5,683 nt of DNA from the NCBI GenBank assembly GCA_035500675.1, contig DATJXA010000011.1:1-5683 (forward strand), read 5' to 3'. Position numbers and translations under genes: made by a program. The notes under the pieces are model-generated. The model searched no databases, was not told where the DNA came from, and saw only the letters and a list, made by a program, of their open reading frames with translations. How positions within the stretch are numbered: the stretch's first letter is position 1; every line of letters starts with the position of its first letter. This DNA comes from JAGVPT01 sp035500675. GTDB lineage: Bacteria > Bacteroidota > Ignavibacteria > UBA10030 > UBA8401. Shown here piece by piece: positions 1 through 5,683 of this stretch.

Positions 1-944
1 TGTTTCTTCTTTTGACGATGTCCCTGGCCCTGACGATGGTCCTCAAGCCACTCGTCGATTTCCTGGAGAATAAGGGAATACCCCGGCCCGCGGCGATCCT
101 CGGGCTCTACGTCGTTATCGGAGGCGCTTCCATCATCGGCCTCATCGTTCTCTACCCGATCATTGTCTTCCAATCTTCGAGCCTCTCCGCCTCTTTCGAC
201 AGCGAACATCTCAGCGTGATGCTGAGTAAACTCAGCACGTCAATTGCGCACCAGGTGCCGTACATCAAGCCCGCGGCGATCAACGAACGGATGAACGGCC
301 TTCTTGCCAGGGCAGCCCAGAGCGCCGAAGCGATGGCGACAAGCGCCGTCGGCATTGCGGCGTCCCTTATCATCGTCCCGTTCATCACTTTTTTTCTGTT
401 GAACGATTATTACAAAATGCAGAAAGCGATCATCGAAAATGTCCCGAACAAATATTTCGAGATGTCGCTGAATGTCGTGAGCAAGTTGGAAGAGCAGATC
501 AGCAAATTCATCCGTGGAACGTGCATCGAATCGTTCTGCGTCGCGATCCTCTATGCGATTGCGTACAACATTATCGGCGTGCATTACGCGATCATCCTCG
601 GCATCATCGGAGGGATCATGAACATCATTCCGTTCGCGGGACCCTTCATCGGCGCCCTCCCCGTTCTCGCGGTGTCCGTCGTCCAGGTCGGTGACCTCTC
701 GATGCTTATCCCGATCGCGATCTCGACGGTCGTCGTGCAGCAATTGGACCAATTTTTTGTGCAGCCGACGGTCTTCAGCAAGATCATGAGCATTCACCCC
801 CTCACGATGTTCCTAGTGATCCTCATCGGAGGAGAACTTCTCGGCGTCATGGGGATGGTACTCTCAATTCCGATTTACACAATTATCCTCGTCACGGCAA
901 AGGAGACGAATTGGGGCCTCAAGAGTTATCGGATCACTCAATAA
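1..944 (+). CDS. AI-2E family (PerM/TqsA-like) membrane transporter, 5' partial
   Basis: Integral membrane protein of the AI-2E transporter family (Pfam AI-2E_transport). Members have been linked to autoinducer-2 export or Na+/H+ exchange, and the substrate here cannot be told. The gene is cut at the left edge: the frame is open to base 3, and the residues before the TTG at 12 (FLLL, then TMSLALTMV) align with the middle of the first membrane segment of the downstream paralogue, so roughly 58 N-terminal residues are missing. Counting from the TTG at 12, hydrophobic segments lie near residues 28-53 and 112-131, with several more between 173 and 295. Family hallmarks are visible: NIIPFAGPFIGALP (about 204-217), QQLDQFFVQP (about 243-252) and HPLT followed by a Gly-rich segment ending in IPIYT (about 262-290). 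The gene ends at TAA 942-944, 34 nt inside the next gene. Family assignment is confident; function is not. Confidence 0.9.
   Translation, partial: FLLLTMSLALTMVLKPLVDFLENKGIPRPAAILGLYVVIGGASIIGLIVLYPIIVFQSSSLSASFDSEHLSVMLSKLSTSIAHQVPYIKPAAINERMNGLLARAAQSAEAMATSAVGIAASLIIVPFITFFLLNDYYKMQKAIIENVPNKYFEMSLNVVSKLEEQISKFIRGTCIESFCVAILYAIAYNIIGVHYAIILGIIGGIMNIIPFAGPFIGALPVLAVSVVQVGDLSMLIPIAISTVVVQQLDQFFVQPTVFSKIMSIHPLTMFLVILIGGELLGVMGMVLSIPIYTIILVTAKETNWGLKSYRITQ
899..913 (+). promoter_or_regulatory. Shine-Dalgarno site and TTG start of the second AI-2E gene
   Basis: AAAGGAG at 899-905 is followed by a 5-nt spacer and TTG at 911-913. This decides the start of the downstream gene: no other ATG, GTG or TTG occurs in that frame until within the first membrane segment (TTG near 1039). 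The site lies inside the coding sequence of the upstream gene, over its TAKETNWGL tail, so initiation is expected to be coupled to translation of that gene. Confidence 0.7.
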
Positions 945-2017
945 GGTTCGCGGCCGGGCCGGGAAGCTTCCCGAAAACGGCAGAAGAGTCATTCTTAAGC
1001 CGACGTTGGAAGGTTTTCCTTGTCACGGCGTCGGTTGCCTTGCCCATCGCCTTCCTTGCGTTGTTCAACAACGTATTTCTCATCCTCGTCATTTCGGTCG
1101 CGGCCACAATGGTCTTCAACCCGGTTGTGGACTTTTTTGAACAGAAAGGCGTCGCTCGACCCGTAAGCATCATCGCCATCTACCTCATCGTCGGGGGCCT
1201 CGTCGCGGCAGGGTTGATGAATCTTTACGGGATCATCGTCCATCAGGCCGAAGGGTTTACCTCCTCTCTCGATGATGAACATCTCCATGCATTGTTTGCG
1301 CAACTCGGAGCTTCGGTGGCCGGCCAAATTCCATCGCTCAACGCACAAGCCGTCGCTGCCAGGCTGAACGGCGCCCTGCCGCAGGTGGCATCTCGCGCGG
1401 AAGAGTCGCTTGCCGGCGCCGTAAACATCCTTGGTTCTTTGGTCATCGTGCCGTTCATCACTTTCTTCCTTCTCAACGATTATCATAGGATACAAAAAAT
1501 ATTTATCCGCAATGTTCCCAATAAGTACTTTGAGATGACGCTCAACGTCATCTATAAACTTGAGCAGCAGCTCAGCCGTTACATTCGCGGGGTATGCATC
1601 GAGCTGACCGTCGTCGGCATTTTGTACATGAGCGCCTACTCGATTCTTGGATTCCGGTATGCGATCCTTCTCGGCATTGTGTGCGGCATCTCCAACATTA
1701 TTCCGATGGCCGGCCCGCTTATCGCCGCCATCCCGGTCATTTTCGCGTCCCTCCTTCAGTACGGAGATTTTCGCATGATCCTCCCCATCGTATTGACGAC
1801 ATTCATCGTCCAGCAGATCGACCAAATGTTCGTCCAGCCGAATGTCTACGGTAAAATTCTCGACATGCATCCGCTGACCATTGTCCTGACCATTTTGATC
1901 GGGAGCCAGCTTCTCGGCATCGTCGGGATGGTCCTGGCGATCCCGATCTACACTGTCATCAAAGTTACAGCGCGGGAGACCAATTGGGGGCTCATGCACT
2001 ACAAAATCACACGTTAA
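911..2017 (+). CDS. AI-2E family (PerM/TqsA-like) membrane transporter, second tandem copy
   Basis: Full-length AI-2E family membrane protein of 368 residues, a usual size for the family. An N-terminal tail of about 33 mostly polar residues precedes a hydrophobic stretch (about 35-68). Further membrane segments lie near 86-111 and 169-188, with more from about 228 to the C terminus. Hallmarks are NIIPMAGPLIAAIP (262-275), QQIDQMFVQP (301-310), HPLT (320-323) and AIPIYT (343-348). It aligns to the upstream gene with a constant offset of 58 residues and no gaps, about 169 identities in 310 positions by hand count, so the two arose by tandem duplication. The start is TTG 911, chosen for its Shine-Dalgarno site and lack of alternatives, which makes the first 11 residues overlap the end of the upstream gene. 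The stop TAA 2015-2017 shares one base with the next ATG. Substrate unknown; the pair may form a hetero-oligomer, which is inference. Confidence 0.92.
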   Translation: MGPQELSDHSIRFAAGPGSFPKTAEESFLSRRWKVFLVTASVALPIAFLALFNNVFLILVISVAATMVFNPVVDFFEQKGVARPVSIIAIYLIVGGLVAAGLMNLYGIIVHQAEGFTSSLDDEHLHALFAQLGASVAGQIPSLNAQAVAARLNGALPQVASRAEESLAGAVNILGSLVIVPFITFFLLNDYHRIQKIFIRNVPNKYFEMTLNVIYKLEQQLSRYIRGVCIELTVVGILYMSAYSILGFRYAILLGIVCGISNIIPMAGPLIAAIPVIFASLLQYGDFRMILPIVLTTFIVQQIDQMFVQPNVYGKILDMHPLTIVLTILIGSQLLGIVGMVLAIPIYTVIKVTARETNWGLMHYKITR

Positions 2018-2700
2018 TGACGCGCATTGTCTTCGACATTGAAACACTTGCTCTTCCGCTCGAAAGCTTTGACCAGGCCAGCCGCGAGTATTTGTTTAAG
2101 TTTGCGGACAGCGACGAGAAGATCGAGGAAACAAAACGAAACCTCAACCTTCACGCGCTGACCGCTCAGGTCGTCGCGATCGCTTTAGTCAACCCCGATT
2201 CGAACATGGGACGCGTATTGTTTCGGTCCGAATCGAAGGAAGAATTCACTTCCTCCGACGGACAGATCCAGTTCAAATCGGGATCGGAAGCAGAAATTCT
2301 GGAAGAGTTCTGGAAGATCATTCCCCCCTACAATCAAATCGTTACCTTCAACGGCCGTGGGTTCGATTGCCCTTTCCTGATGGTCCGTTCCGCAGTTCTT
2401 GGCATACAGCCGACCCGCAACCTTGTTCCGTACCGCTACGATGCAGACCATCATTGCGACCTGCTTGAACAGCTTACCTTCTATGGCACGACGCGGAAGT
2501 TTAATCTGGATTTCTATTGTAAATCCTTTGGAATCGAAAGCCCAAAGTCTCATGGGATCACGGGCCTTGATATTGGACGGTTGATCTATGAAAAAAAATA
2601 CAAGGAGGTTGCGGAGTATTGTCTCGGCGATGCGCGGGCAACCGCTGAATTGTTCCGCCGGTGGAGCCAGTTTCTCGACCTCGGCAAAAATAATTCTTGA
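2017..2700 (+). CDS. 3'-5' exonuclease, DEDDy type (PolB-like exonuclease domain, RNase H fold)
   Basis: Predicted 3'-5' exonuclease of the DNA polymerase B exonuclease-like family (Pfam DNA_pol_B_exo2 type), a cytosolic nucleic-acid processing or repair enzyme whose substrate is unknown. All three exonuclease motifs are visible in the 227-residue product: Exo I FDIET with D7 and E9, Exo II FNGRGFD with N112 and D117, and Exo III YCLGD with Y201 and D205. The YxxxD form makes it DEDDy, with a full set of metal-binding acidic residues. There is no polymerase domain, so it stands alone. The ATG at 2017 overlaps the stop of the AI-2E gene (TAATG), which implies translational coupling. An alternative TTG at 1984, preceded by GGGAG at 1974-1978, would add 11 residues. 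I prefer ATG 2017 because the Exo I strand normally begins right at the N terminus. It is probably the last gene of the left transcription unit. Confidence 0.88.
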   Translation: MTRIVFDIETLALPLESFDQASREYLFKFADSDEKIEETKRNLNLHALTAQVVAIALVNPDSNMGRVLFRSESKEEFTSSDGQIQFKSGSEAEILEEFWKIIPPYNQIVTFNGRGFDCPFLMVRSAVLGIQPTRNLVPYRYDADHHCDLLEQLTFYGTTRKFNLDFYCKSFGIESPKSHGITGLDIGRLIYEKKYKEVAEYCLGDARATAELFRRWSQFLDLGKNNS

Positions 2701-2723
2701 CAGACGTTCATTTTTTTTATAGC
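2697..2723 (+). promoter_or_regulatory. Candidate arsR promoter
   Basis: A perfect TTGACA (2697-2702) overlaps the exonuclease stop codon. After 15 bp comes TATAGC (2718-2723), a 4/6 match to the sigma-70 -10 box; the spacer is short and contains a run of eight T (2711-2718). The proposed operator starts 8 bp downstream, where a bound repressor could block initiation. The hexamer match is suggestive only. A TAnnTTTG-like -7 element as used in Bacteroidota (TAGCTTTA, 2720-2727) is an alternative reading of the same bases. Confidence 0.35.
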
Positions 2724-2730
2724 TTTACGT

Positions 2731-2746
2731 ATCAAATAGTATTGAT
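2731..2746 (+). promoter_or_regulatory. Putative ArsR operator upstream of arsR
   Basis: Inverted repeat ATCAA-ATAGTA-TTGAT, with perfect 5-bp arms and a 6-bp spacer, ending 8 bp before the arsR start codon. The same arms, spacing and flanks (ACGT before, G-purine-A after) recur upstream of arsM. A symmetric site of this size suits a dimeric winged-helix repressor, and the position suits autoregulation. That ArsR binds it is inferred from location and recurrence. Confidence 0.75.
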
Positions 2747-2754
2747 GGATAGAG

Positions 2755-3099
2755 ATGACTGAAGTCACGACAGCACTCAAAGCCTTATCGGAAGAAATTC
2801 GTATCCGCCTTCTTTTGGTTCTCATGGAAAAAGAAGCGTGCGTTTGCGAGCTTATGGCGACCTTCGACATGGCGCAGTCAAAACTTTCACATCATCTCAT
2901 CGCCTTACGCGATGCGGGTTTTATTAAGGATGATAAGCGAGGGAAATGGAACTATTATCGCATCGACCTTCACTCCCTCGACCCGATGAGGAGAAAACTC
3001 CTGTCTTCGCTTTCGGAATGGGTCCGCGATGAAACAACCGTGAGCAAAGACCGGCAGGCCCTTTCAAGAGTGAAAGACAAAATGCAAATTTGCTGTTAA
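2755..3099 (+). CDS. arsR: ArsR/SmtB-family arsenic-responsive repressor
   Basis: Winged-helix metalloregulator of 114 residues, the usual ArsR size. It is expected to bind DNA as a dimer and release it on binding As(III) or Sb(III). The helix-turn-helix spans about residues 30-57 (MAQSKLSHHLIALRDAGFI at 39-57), followed by the wing DDKRGKWNYYRI (59-70). The metal-binding motif ACVCEL carries C29 and C31. The third cysteine of the classic CVCxxC site is replaced by M34, but the protein ends in C113-C114, which could supply the missing ligand. The ATG at 2755 has only a weak purine-rich leader (GGATAGAG) and lies just after the putative operator. The gene is followed by a second copy of that operator and then arsM, which supports an arsenic-sensing role over other SmtB-family metals. 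Confidence 0.93.
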   Translation: MTEVTTALKALSEEIRIRLLLVLMEKEACVCELMATFDMAQSKLSHHLIALRDAGFIKDDKRGKWNYYRIDLHSLDPMRRKLLSSLSEWVRDETTVSKDRQALSRVKDKMQICC

Positions 3100-3116
3100 T
3101 TTTTTTGTTCTAACGT

Positions 3117-3132
3117 ATCAATCTAAATTGAT
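3117..3132 (+). promoter_or_regulatory. Putative ArsR operator upstream of arsM
   Basis: Inverted repeat ATCAA-TCTAAA-TTGAT with the same arms and 6-bp spacer as the site before arsR, ending 11 bp before the arsM start. Both copies are preceded by ACGT and by a T run (seven T at 3100-3106 here), while the spacers differ, as expected if only the arms are read by the protein. It suggests that arsM and the genes after it have their own ArsR-controlled promoter in the 44-bp arsR-arsM gap. No clear -35/-10 pair is visible; TCTAAC at 3109-3114 is a weak -10 candidate. Confidence 0.75.
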
Positions 3133-3143
3133 GAAAGGCAAGC

Positions 3144-3923
3144 ATGAAATCCGACGAAGAAATCAAAGAAAACGTGAGAGAAATGTATTCTCACATCGCA
3201 TTGGGAGAAACAGGCGTCGCTTCGAAAAGTTCATGCTGCGGCCCTGAACCAAGCTCGTGTTGCGGCTCAGGCTCGGACACTCTCGTCCAAATGTCTTTGA
3301 GCTATCACCCCGAAGATATCGCCGATGTCCCGGAAGGGGCAAACTTGGGATTAGGATGCGGTGTTCCGACGGCGTTTGCGGACCTCAAAGAAGGTTCAAC
3401 CGTTCTCGACCTCGGCTCCGGAGCCGGCATCGACGTTTTTGTGGCGGCTCGCTACGTCGGAGCGAGCGGGAAAGCTATCGGCGTCGATATGACGCCTGCG
3501 ATGATCGACAAAGCGAAGAGGAACGCAGAAAAGATTAGCGCGAAGAATGTCGAATTCCGGCTTGGCGAAATAGAAGCGCTCCCGGTCGACGACAATTCGG
3601 TCGACCGTGTCATCAGTAATTGCGTGATTAACTTAGTGCCCAGCAAAGCGAAGGCGTTCGATGAAATTTATCGCGTTCTGAAGAACGGCGGAACATTTAC
3701 CGTCTCCGATATCGTCATCGACGGGTCGGTCACGGACGCAGAACGAAACGATGCGGCGCTTTGGGCAGGATGCATCAGCGGCGCGATCGACAGAAAAGAA
3801 TACCTGGACATAATCGCGAACTCCGGTTTCACGGAGGTGAAGATCCTCGCCGAAACGACGTACGACTATAAGCTTGCCCACGGAGGGCTCTCTTCAATTA
3901 CAATATCCGGCACGAAACGATGA
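3144..3923 (+). CDS. arsM: Arsenite S-adenosylmethionine methyltransferase
   Basis: Cytosolic class I methyltransferase that transfers methyl groups from S-adenosylmethionine to As(III), giving methylated and partly volatile arsenicals. The product has 259 residues. The SAM-binding motif is VLDLGSGAGID (87-97), followed by the acidic VD (114-115) and the ISNCVINLVPSK region (157-168). The arsenic-binding cysteines typical of ArsM/AS3MT are present: C72 in LGLGCGVPT, C160 in SNCVINL and C210 in AGCISGA. The N terminus adds two SSCCG repeats (C31, C32, C39, C40), one of which probably provides the fourth conserved cysteine. The ATG at 3144 has AAAGG at 3134-3138. The gene ends in a 4-nt ATGA overlap with arsC, so reduction and methylation genes are translationally linked. 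The upstream operator suggests ArsR control. Identification is confident. Confidence 0.96.
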   Translation: MKSDEEIKENVREMYSHIALGETGVASKSSCCGPEPSSCCGSGSDTLVQMSLSYHPEDIADVPEGANLGLGCGVPTAFADLKEGSTVLDLGSGAGIDVFVAARYVGASGKAIGVDMTPAMIDKAKRNAEKISAKNVEFRLGEIEALPVDDNSVDRVISNCVINLVPSKAKAFDEIYRVLKNGGTFTVSDIVIDGSVTDAERNDAALWAGCISGAIDRKEYLDIIANSGFTEVKILAETTYDYKLAHGGLSSITISGTKR

Positions 3924-4357
3924 AAAGAATCCTCATCCTGTGCACCGGGAATTCATGCCGAAGCCAGATGGCGGAGGGGATCCTTAAATCCTTTGACAAC
4001 CGGCTGGAAGTATTTTCGGCCGGCACACATCCGGCACCCGCAGTACATCCGCTCGCCATAAAAGTGATGCACGAAATTGGCATCGATATCTCCGCCAACA
4101 AAACAAAAAACGTCGCGAGTTTTCTTCCGCGCCAATTCGATTATGTCGTTACCGTCTGCGACAGTGCAAGAGAAAGCTGCCCGGTTTTTAGCGGAACCGT
4201 TCGTCACCGAATTCATTACAGTTTTGAGGACCCCGCCGAGGCGAGAGGAACTGAAGAAATACTACTTAACGAATTCCGTCGGGTGAGAGATGGAATTAAA
4301 GTGAAGTTCGAGGAACTTTATACGGCAATTAAAACAGAAATGCCGATTAGCGATTAA
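3920..4357 (+). CDS. arsC: Arsenate reductase, thioredoxin-coupled (low-molecular-weight phosphatase fold)
   Basis: Cytosolic enzyme reducing arsenate to arsenite by a triple-cysteine relay, with oxidised enzyme recycled by thioredoxin. The 145-residue product starts with the phosphatase-type P-loop CTGNSCRS (C8 to R14, CX5R). The second and third redox cysteines are C80 and C87 in VTVCDSARESCP. Spacings of 72 and 7 residues equal those of Staphylococcus aureus pI258 ArsC (C10, C82, C89). The acid loop is FEDP (D104), and a C-terminal helix rich in charged residues follows. C13 in the P-loop matches C15 of the staphylococcal enzyme. The start overlaps the arsM stop (ATGA, 3920-3923) and no strong Shine-Dalgarno precedes it, so it is probably translated by coupling. 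It appears intact and is likely the working reductase here, since the next arsC is broken. Confidence 0.95.
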   Translation: MKRILILCTGNSCRSQMAEGILKSFDNRLEVFSAGTHPAPAVHPLAIKVMHEIGIDISANKTKNVASFLPRQFDYVVTVCDSARESCPVFSGTVRHRIHYSFEDPAEARGTEEILLNEFRRVRDGIKVKFEELYTAIKTEMPISD

Positions 4358-4394
4358 TAAGTTCGCGCTCAACTTCTCACTCTACAAGAGGCAC

Positions 4395-4858
4395 ATGCCA
4401 AAACAAAAAGTCTTATTCGTTTGCATCCATAATAGCGCCAGGAGTCAGATGGCTGAAGCGCTGCTGAGACGTTTAGCCGGCGATAGATTTGAACCGGAAA
4501 GCGCAGGTCTTGAGCCGGGAAACATCAATCCGTTGGCCGTCGAAGCTCTGAAGGATTTAGGAATCGACATTTCCGGCAAGAAAACCCAAAACGTTTTCGA
4601 CCTCTATAAACAAGGACGCGTCTTCCATTACGTCATTGCGGTGTGCGACGAGGCGAGTGAACGGTGCCCGATATTTCAAGTATGGTGAAAAGGCTGAGCT
4701 GGAGTTTCCCCGACCCATCTCAGCTGAAAGGCTCTCACGCGGAAAAACTCGCGCAAACAAAAATTATACGCGATCGGATCGCACAGCAAATTGAGGACTG
4801 GCTGGTCGAAGTTAACCAAATACGAGCAAGCGAACAAACGGCGGATCGCCATGATTAA
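4395..4858 (+). pseudogene. arsC: Second arsenate reductase gene, interrupted by a one-base frameshift
   Basis: A second low-molecular-weight-phosphatase-type ArsC. The first frame (4395-4688) encodes 97 residues with the P-loop CIHNSARS (C10 to R16) and the redox pair C84 and C91 in VCDEASERCP, then shifts into QVW and stop TGA 4686-4688. The rest of the protein (MVKRLSWSFPDPSQ, then a C-terminal helix EKLAQTKIIRDRIAQQIEDW) continues in the -1 frame to TAA 4856-4858. Adding one base near 4677 (TTTCAAG read as TTTCCAAG) would restore CPIFPSMVKRLSW and a product of about 154 residues. The short form would keep all three cysteines but lose the Asp-Pro acid loop and last helix. No slippery heptamer is visible, so a real deletion or a sequence error is likelier than programmed shifting. 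AAGAGG (4386-4391) precedes the ATG. It is clearly diverged from the upstream arsC, so not a recent duplicate. Confidence 0.87.
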
Positions 4859-5683
4859 CGGGAAAAAGCCGCTCCCAATTTTTGAACGATATCTTACGAT
4901 CTGGGTATTAGCATGTATGGCGGCAGGAATGTTTATCGGAAGGATGTTCCCTCGTGTGATCAGCGGCCTGCGCGACCTCCAATTCGGTCAAGGAAGCCAG
5001 ATCAATATTCCGATAGCTGTGCTCATCTGGCTCATGATCTATCCGATGATGCTCAGGGTGGATATTGCAAGTATTGTGCGAGTGCCCAAAAAACCGAAAG
5101 GAATTCTGATCACCCTTTTTGTCAATTGGATGGTGAAACCGTTCTCGATGGCGCTCATCGCATGGTTATTTTTCAAACACTTCTTTCTGCCGCTCATCGG
5201 CAGCGCCCTCGCCGACCAGTACATTGCAGGAACGATCATTCTTGGAGCAGCTCCCTGCACGGCGATGGTGTTCGTTTGGTCTTATCTTACCGATGGCGAT
5301 CCTGCATACACGTTGGTGCAGGTTTCGCTCAACGACCTTCTCATGCTGGTGTTCTTCGCCCCGGTTGTCACCATTCTCATTAAAGGCGCCAGTAATCTTA
5401 CGGTTCCGTTCCATGTGCTCTTTTACAGCGTTGTCTGCTTTATTGTTATTCCGCTCGGGCTTGGAAGTTTAAGTCGACTCATTCTGATCAGAGCAAAAGG
5501 CAAAGAGTGGTTCGAGCGCATTTACATCGGTTTCTTTCATCCCATTACCATCATTGCGCTTCTTGCTACCTTAGTCCTAATTTTTGCTTTTCAAGCAGAC
5601 AATATTATCGAGCATTCTTTCCATGTTGCACTTATAGTTGTTCCTCTTCTTCTTCAAGTTTATTTCAATTCTTCCCTGGCGTA
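4851..5683 (+). CDS. acr3: ACR3-family arsenite efflux permease, 3' partial
   Basis: Inner-membrane arsenite exporter of the ACR3 type (bile/arsenite/riboflavin transporter superfamily, ten membrane segments), also annotated as arsB. The frame from ATG 4851 is open to the right edge: 277 residues are visible, and the family is usually about 350 or more, so the last membrane segments lie outside. Recognisable landmarks are ERYLTIWVLACMAAGMFIGRMFP (12-34), IWLMIYPMMLRVD (59-71), FVNWMVKPFSMALIAWLFF (90-108) and LGAAPCTAMVFVWSYL (131-146), whose C136 matches the conserved membrane cysteine required for transport in studied Acr3 proteins. SLNDLLMLVFFAP (159-171) follows. The start overlaps the end of the broken arsC by 8 nt, so translation may be coupled to it, and the frameshift could affect its expression. 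An upstream CGGA (4842-4845) is a weak Shine-Dalgarno. Confidence 0.94.
   Translation, partial: MINGKKPLPIFERYLTIWVLACMAAGMFIGRMFPRVISGLRDLQFGQGSQINIPIAVLIWLMIYPMMLRVDIASIVRVPKKPKGILITLFVNWMVKPFSMALIAWLFFKHFFLPLIGSALADQYIAGTIILGAAPCTAMVFVWSYLTDGDPAYTLVQVSLNDLLMLVFFAPVVTILIKGASNLTVPFHVLFYSVVCFIVIPLGLGSLSRLILIRAKGKEWFERIYIGFFHPITIIALLATLVLIFAFQADNIIEHSFHVALIVVPLLLQVYFNSSLA

Noticed and set aside
995..2047. Long minus-strand open frame of 350 codons opposite the second AI-2E gene
   Set aside because: It has a low-complexity D/R-rich translation typical of the antisense of a membrane protein gene, with no family motifs. The + strand gene is certain.
2701..2720. Run of eight T after the exonuclease stop as a possible terminator
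   Set aside because: No GC-rich hairpin precedes it. The T run is shared with the arsM upstream region and fits promoter or operator architecture better.
3081..3106. GCAAATTTGC palindrome followed by a run of seven T, resembling a terminator after arsR
   Set aside because: The stem would be only about 3 bp with a 4-base loop and lies within the last arsR codons. It is too weak for an intrinsic terminator.
3583..3607. GGTCGAC repeated twice within arsM
   Set aside because: It lies in coding sequence for PVDDNSVDR and is explained by repeated Val-Asp codons. It has no flanking regulatory context.
4660..4690. Programmed -1 frameshifting in the second arsC
   Set aside because: No X-XXY-YYZ slippery heptamer is present in the zero frame near the break, and restoring one C gives the expected family sequence directly.
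4913..5383. Open frame of 156 codons on the + strand inside the ACR3 region
   Set aside because: It is an out-of-frame shadow of the efflux gene, which is read from 4851 and runs off the window without a stop.

Overview
The window is a bacterial segment with every supported gene on the + strand. It has two parts: a tightly overlapping trio of housekeeping or transport genes (about 1-2700) and an arsenic resistance (ars) island (about 2700 to the right edge, where it is cut). Shine-Dalgarno sites, TTG/ATG starts and overlapping stop/start codons indicate a bacterium. The gene families are too widespread to name a taxon. A Bacteroidota/Chlorobiota/Ignavibacteria-like source is only a guess, from the general look of the proteins.

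Left part: two adjacent AI-2E/PerM-family membrane proteins (1-944, cut at the left edge, and 911-2017) are tandem paralogues. They align without a single gap over 310 residues, with about 55% identity by hand count. The second overlaps the first by 34 nt and starts at a TTG preceded by a good Shine-Dalgarno site inside the first gene. A DEDDy-type 3'-5' exonuclease (2017-2700) follows with a one-base stop/start overlap, so the three look co-transcribed.

Right part: arsR (2755-3099), arsM (3144-3923), arsC (3920-4357), a second arsC broken by a one-base frameshift (4395-4858), and an ACR3-type arsenite efflux gene (4851 to beyond 5683). Matching inverted repeats ATCAA-N6-TTGAT lie just upstream of both arsR and arsM. 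They are the best candidates for ArsR operators, giving the repressor control of its own gene and, separately, of the enzyme/efflux genes.

How the ars genes work together: the ArsC enzyme reduces arsenate to arsenite with thioredoxin-type thiol chemistry. ACR3 exports arsenite, ArsM methylates it with S-adenosylmethionine, and ArsR releases DNA when it binds As(III). The pathway is well known. The less ordinary points are the frameshifted second arsC, the duplicated operator, the ArsR with a two-cysteine core motif plus a C-terminal Cys-Cys, and the overprinted SD+TTG start in the tail of both AI-2E paralogues. I saw no RNA genes, CRISPR arrays, insertion sequences or convincing terminators, and no stretch over 300 bases lacks a gene.
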